A stretch of DNA of 5,973 bases from an uncultured Oscillospiraceae bacterium (GTDB lineage: Bacteria > Bacillota > Clostridia > Oscillospirales > Oscillospiraceae), in contig CAUFAM010000082.1 of the NCBI GenBank assembly GCA_959022875.1, positions 1-5,973 of the forward strand. Reading direction: 5' to 3'. Positions 4,720 through 5,973 of the stretch are shown here, in pieces (position 1 is the first letter of the stretch; each line of letters opens with the position of its first letter). The translations under genes and the position numbers were made by a program. A model generated the notes under the pieces. The model did not search any database and was not told the origin of the DNA. It saw nothing but the letters and a program-made list of their open reading frames with translations.

Positions 4720-5865
4720 ATGGAGATTAGTAAACGCATTACAATTTTAGGGTCAACAGGTTCCATCGGGCGGCAGTCATTGGAGGTGATTGCCGCCTGC
4801 GGCATGGAGGTGGCAGCCCTGGCCGCCAACTCCAGTGTGAAGCTTATGGAGGAGCAGGCCCGGCAGTTTAAGCCCGAGCTGGCTGTCCTGGCGGATGAGA
4901 AGGCAGCAGCCGATCTGCGGGTCCGCCTGGCGGATACCAATGTGCGGGTGCTGTCCGGGATAGGGGGCCTGATTGAAGCTGCCACCGTCTCCAGTGCTGA
5001 CACGGCCATCGCCTCACTGGTGGGAATGGTGGGCCTGCGGCCCACCCTGGCTGCCATCCGGGAGGGCAAGCGGATTGCCCTGGCCAACAAGGAGACCCTG
5101 GTGTGCGCCGGTCCCCTGGTGCTGGAGGAGGCCAAAGACTACGGAGCGCGGATTCTCCCCGTAGACTCGGAGCACTCCGCTCTCTTCCAGTCCCTGGAGG
5201 GAAACCGGGACAGGGGAGAGGTAAAGCGCCTGATCCTCACCTGCTCCGGAGGCCCCTTCTACGGAAAGAAAACGGAAGAACTGCAAGGGATGACAAGGGA
5301 AGACGCCTTGCGTCATCCCAACTGGTCCATGGGGGCGAAAATCACCGTGGATTCGGCCACGTTGATGAACAAGGGCCTGGAGGTGATGGAGGCCATGCAC
5401 CTCTACCACATGCCCGTGGAGAAAATTTCCGTGGTTATCCACCGGGAGAGTATTATCCACTCCCTTGTGGAATACTGTGATAATGCCATGATCGCTCAGC
5501 TGGGGGCGCCGGATATGCGTCTGCCCATCCAGTACGCCCTCACCTGGCCCAAGAGAATTGCCAGCACCGCCACCACGCCTCTGGACCTGTGGAACTGCGG
5601 GACACTGAGTTTCGGAACGCCGGATCTGGACACCTTCCGTTGTCTGGCTCTGGCTCTGGAGGCGGCAAAGACCGGCGGTACCGCGGGGGCCATCCTGAAC
5701 GGCGCCAACGAGGCGGCAGTGGCACAGTTCCTGGCCGGTGAGATCGGCTTTTTGGACATTGCCGACCGGGTCGCTCTGGCTATGGAGCGGGTTCCTGTGG
5801 TGCAGGACCCCACACTGAGCGACATTCTGGAGGCGGACGCCGCCGCCCGGGAGGCCGTCCGCTGA
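4720..5865 (+). CDS. dxr: 1-deoxy-D-xylulose 5-phosphate reductoisomerase
   Basis: A 381-residue cytosolic enzyme that converts DXP to 2-C-methyl-D-erythritol 4-phosphate using NADPH and a divalent metal. This is the first committed step of the MEP isoprenoid pathway and the target of fosmidomycin. GSTGSIG (residues 11-17) is the NADPH-binding loop. ALANKETLV (120-128) carries the conserved Lys124. PVDSEHSALFQ (147-157) carries the metal ligands Asp149 and Glu151, and NKGLEVMEA (217-225) carries Glu221, the third ligand. The flexible active-site loop HPNWSMG (199-205) is intact. GAAGG (4706-4710) lies 9 bases before the ATG. The gene supplies precursors for the C55 carrier made by uppS two genes upstream. 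An unusual hairpin sits inside the coding region at 5287-5319. Confidence 0.98.
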   Translation: MEISKRITILGSTGSIGRQSLEVIAACGMEVAALAANSSVKLMEEQARQFKPELAVLADEKAAADLRVRLADTNVRVLSGIGGLIEAATVSSADTAIASLVGMVGLRPTLAAIREGKRIALANKETLVCAGPLVLEEAKDYGARILPVDSEHSALFQSLEGNRDRGEVKRLILTCSGGPFYGKKTEELQGMTREDALRHPNWSMGAKITVDSATLMNKGLEVMEAMHLYHMPVEKISVVIHRESIIHSLVEYCDNAMIAQLGAPDMRLPIQYALTWPKRIASTATTPLDLWNCGTLSFGTPDLDTFRCLALALEAAKTGGTAGAILNGANEAAVAQFLAGEIGFLDIADRVALAMERVPVVQDPTLSDILEADAAAREAVR

Positions 5866-5906
5866 CGGCCCACCCATTGATCTGAGCTATTTTTTGGAGG
5901 CTGCCA

Positions 5907-5973
5907 ATGCTGTATGTGATCCTAGCAATCCTGATTTTCGGTGTACTCATCGCTACCCATGAGCTGGGCCATT
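5907..5973 (+). CDS. rseP: Site-2 protease (RseP/RasP type), N-terminal part
   Basis: Only the first 22 codons are in the window. They encode MLYVILAILIFGVLIATHELGH, given here in two parts: a hydrophobic first helix (residues 1-16), then HELGH (18-22), the HExxH zinc site of membrane-embedded M50 metalloproteases. Finding the zinc motif this early, within the first membrane segment, is typical of RseP/RasP, which cuts anti-sigma factors and leftover signal peptides inside the membrane. GGAGG (5896-5900), six bases before the ATG, is a strong ribosome binding site. The position directly after dxr is the usual place for this gene. The remainder, including any PDZ domain and the second active-site motif, lies outside the window. 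Confidence 0.9.
   Translation, partial: MLYVILAILIFGVLIATHELGH

Noticed and set aside
3762..5135. Very long minus-strand reading frame (457 codons) opposite cdsA and dxr
   Set aside because: It spans two well-supported genes on the other strand, crosses their intergenic gap, and reads as Gln/His/Arg-rich sequence without recognisable domains. Such open antisense frames are expected in GC-rich coding DNA.
5866..5906. Possible terminator between dxr and rseP (run of T at 5890-5895)
   Set aside because: The T-run has no stable hairpin in front of it and is followed at once by the rseP ribosome binding site GGAGG, so it is more likely just spacer.

Overview
The window is a GC-rich stretch of chromosomal housekeeping DNA. 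It most likely comes from a Gram-positive anaerobe of the Clostridia, probably the Oscillospiraceae (Flavonifractor/Oscillibacter-like). This is inferred from gene order, protein style, strong AGGAGG-type ribosome binding sites and an FMN-riboswitch-controlled RibU, not from any database search.

Left part (1-1700). The window opens inside a plus-strand gene for a MocR-type (GntR/aminotransferase fusion) regulator, of which only the C-terminal 205 residues are present. Its PLP-anchoring lysine position reads arginine. A perfect 13-bp hairpin follows. It separates this gene from a convergent minus-strand gene for RibU, the riboflavin-binding S component of an ECF transporter. Upstream of ribU, on the same strand, lie a complete FMN riboswitch aptamer, a putative expression platform in which an anti-Shine-Dalgarno sequence can mask the ribU ribosome binding site, and a good sigma-A-type promoter (TTGCGT, 17 nt, TATAAT).

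Right part (1700-5973). A co-directional plus-strand cluster follows: pyrH (UMP kinase), frr (ribosome recycling factor), uppS (undecaprenyl diphosphate synthase), cdsA (CDP-diacylglycerol synthase), dxr (DXP reductoisomerase) and the first 22 codons of a RseP-type site-2 protease. This is the classic bacterial pyrH-frr-uppS-cdsA-dxr-rseP order. Gaps run from 1 to 95 bp and no strong terminator is visible, so it is probably one operon. It ties ribosome recycling and pyrimidine nucleotide supply to the isoprenoid route (dxr makes MEP, uppS makes the C55 lipid carrier), to phospholipid precursor synthesis and to membrane proteolysis. The genes rpsB and tsf, which often precede pyrH, are absent here; ribU diverges instead.

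I found no mobile element, CRISPR array, tRNA or rRNA, and no evidence of a wholly new system. The points worth a second look are the Lys-to-Arg change in the MocR protein, the layout of the ribU riboswitch expression platform with its alternating purine-pyrimidine tract, and a 20-bp AT-rich palindrome between frr and uppS.
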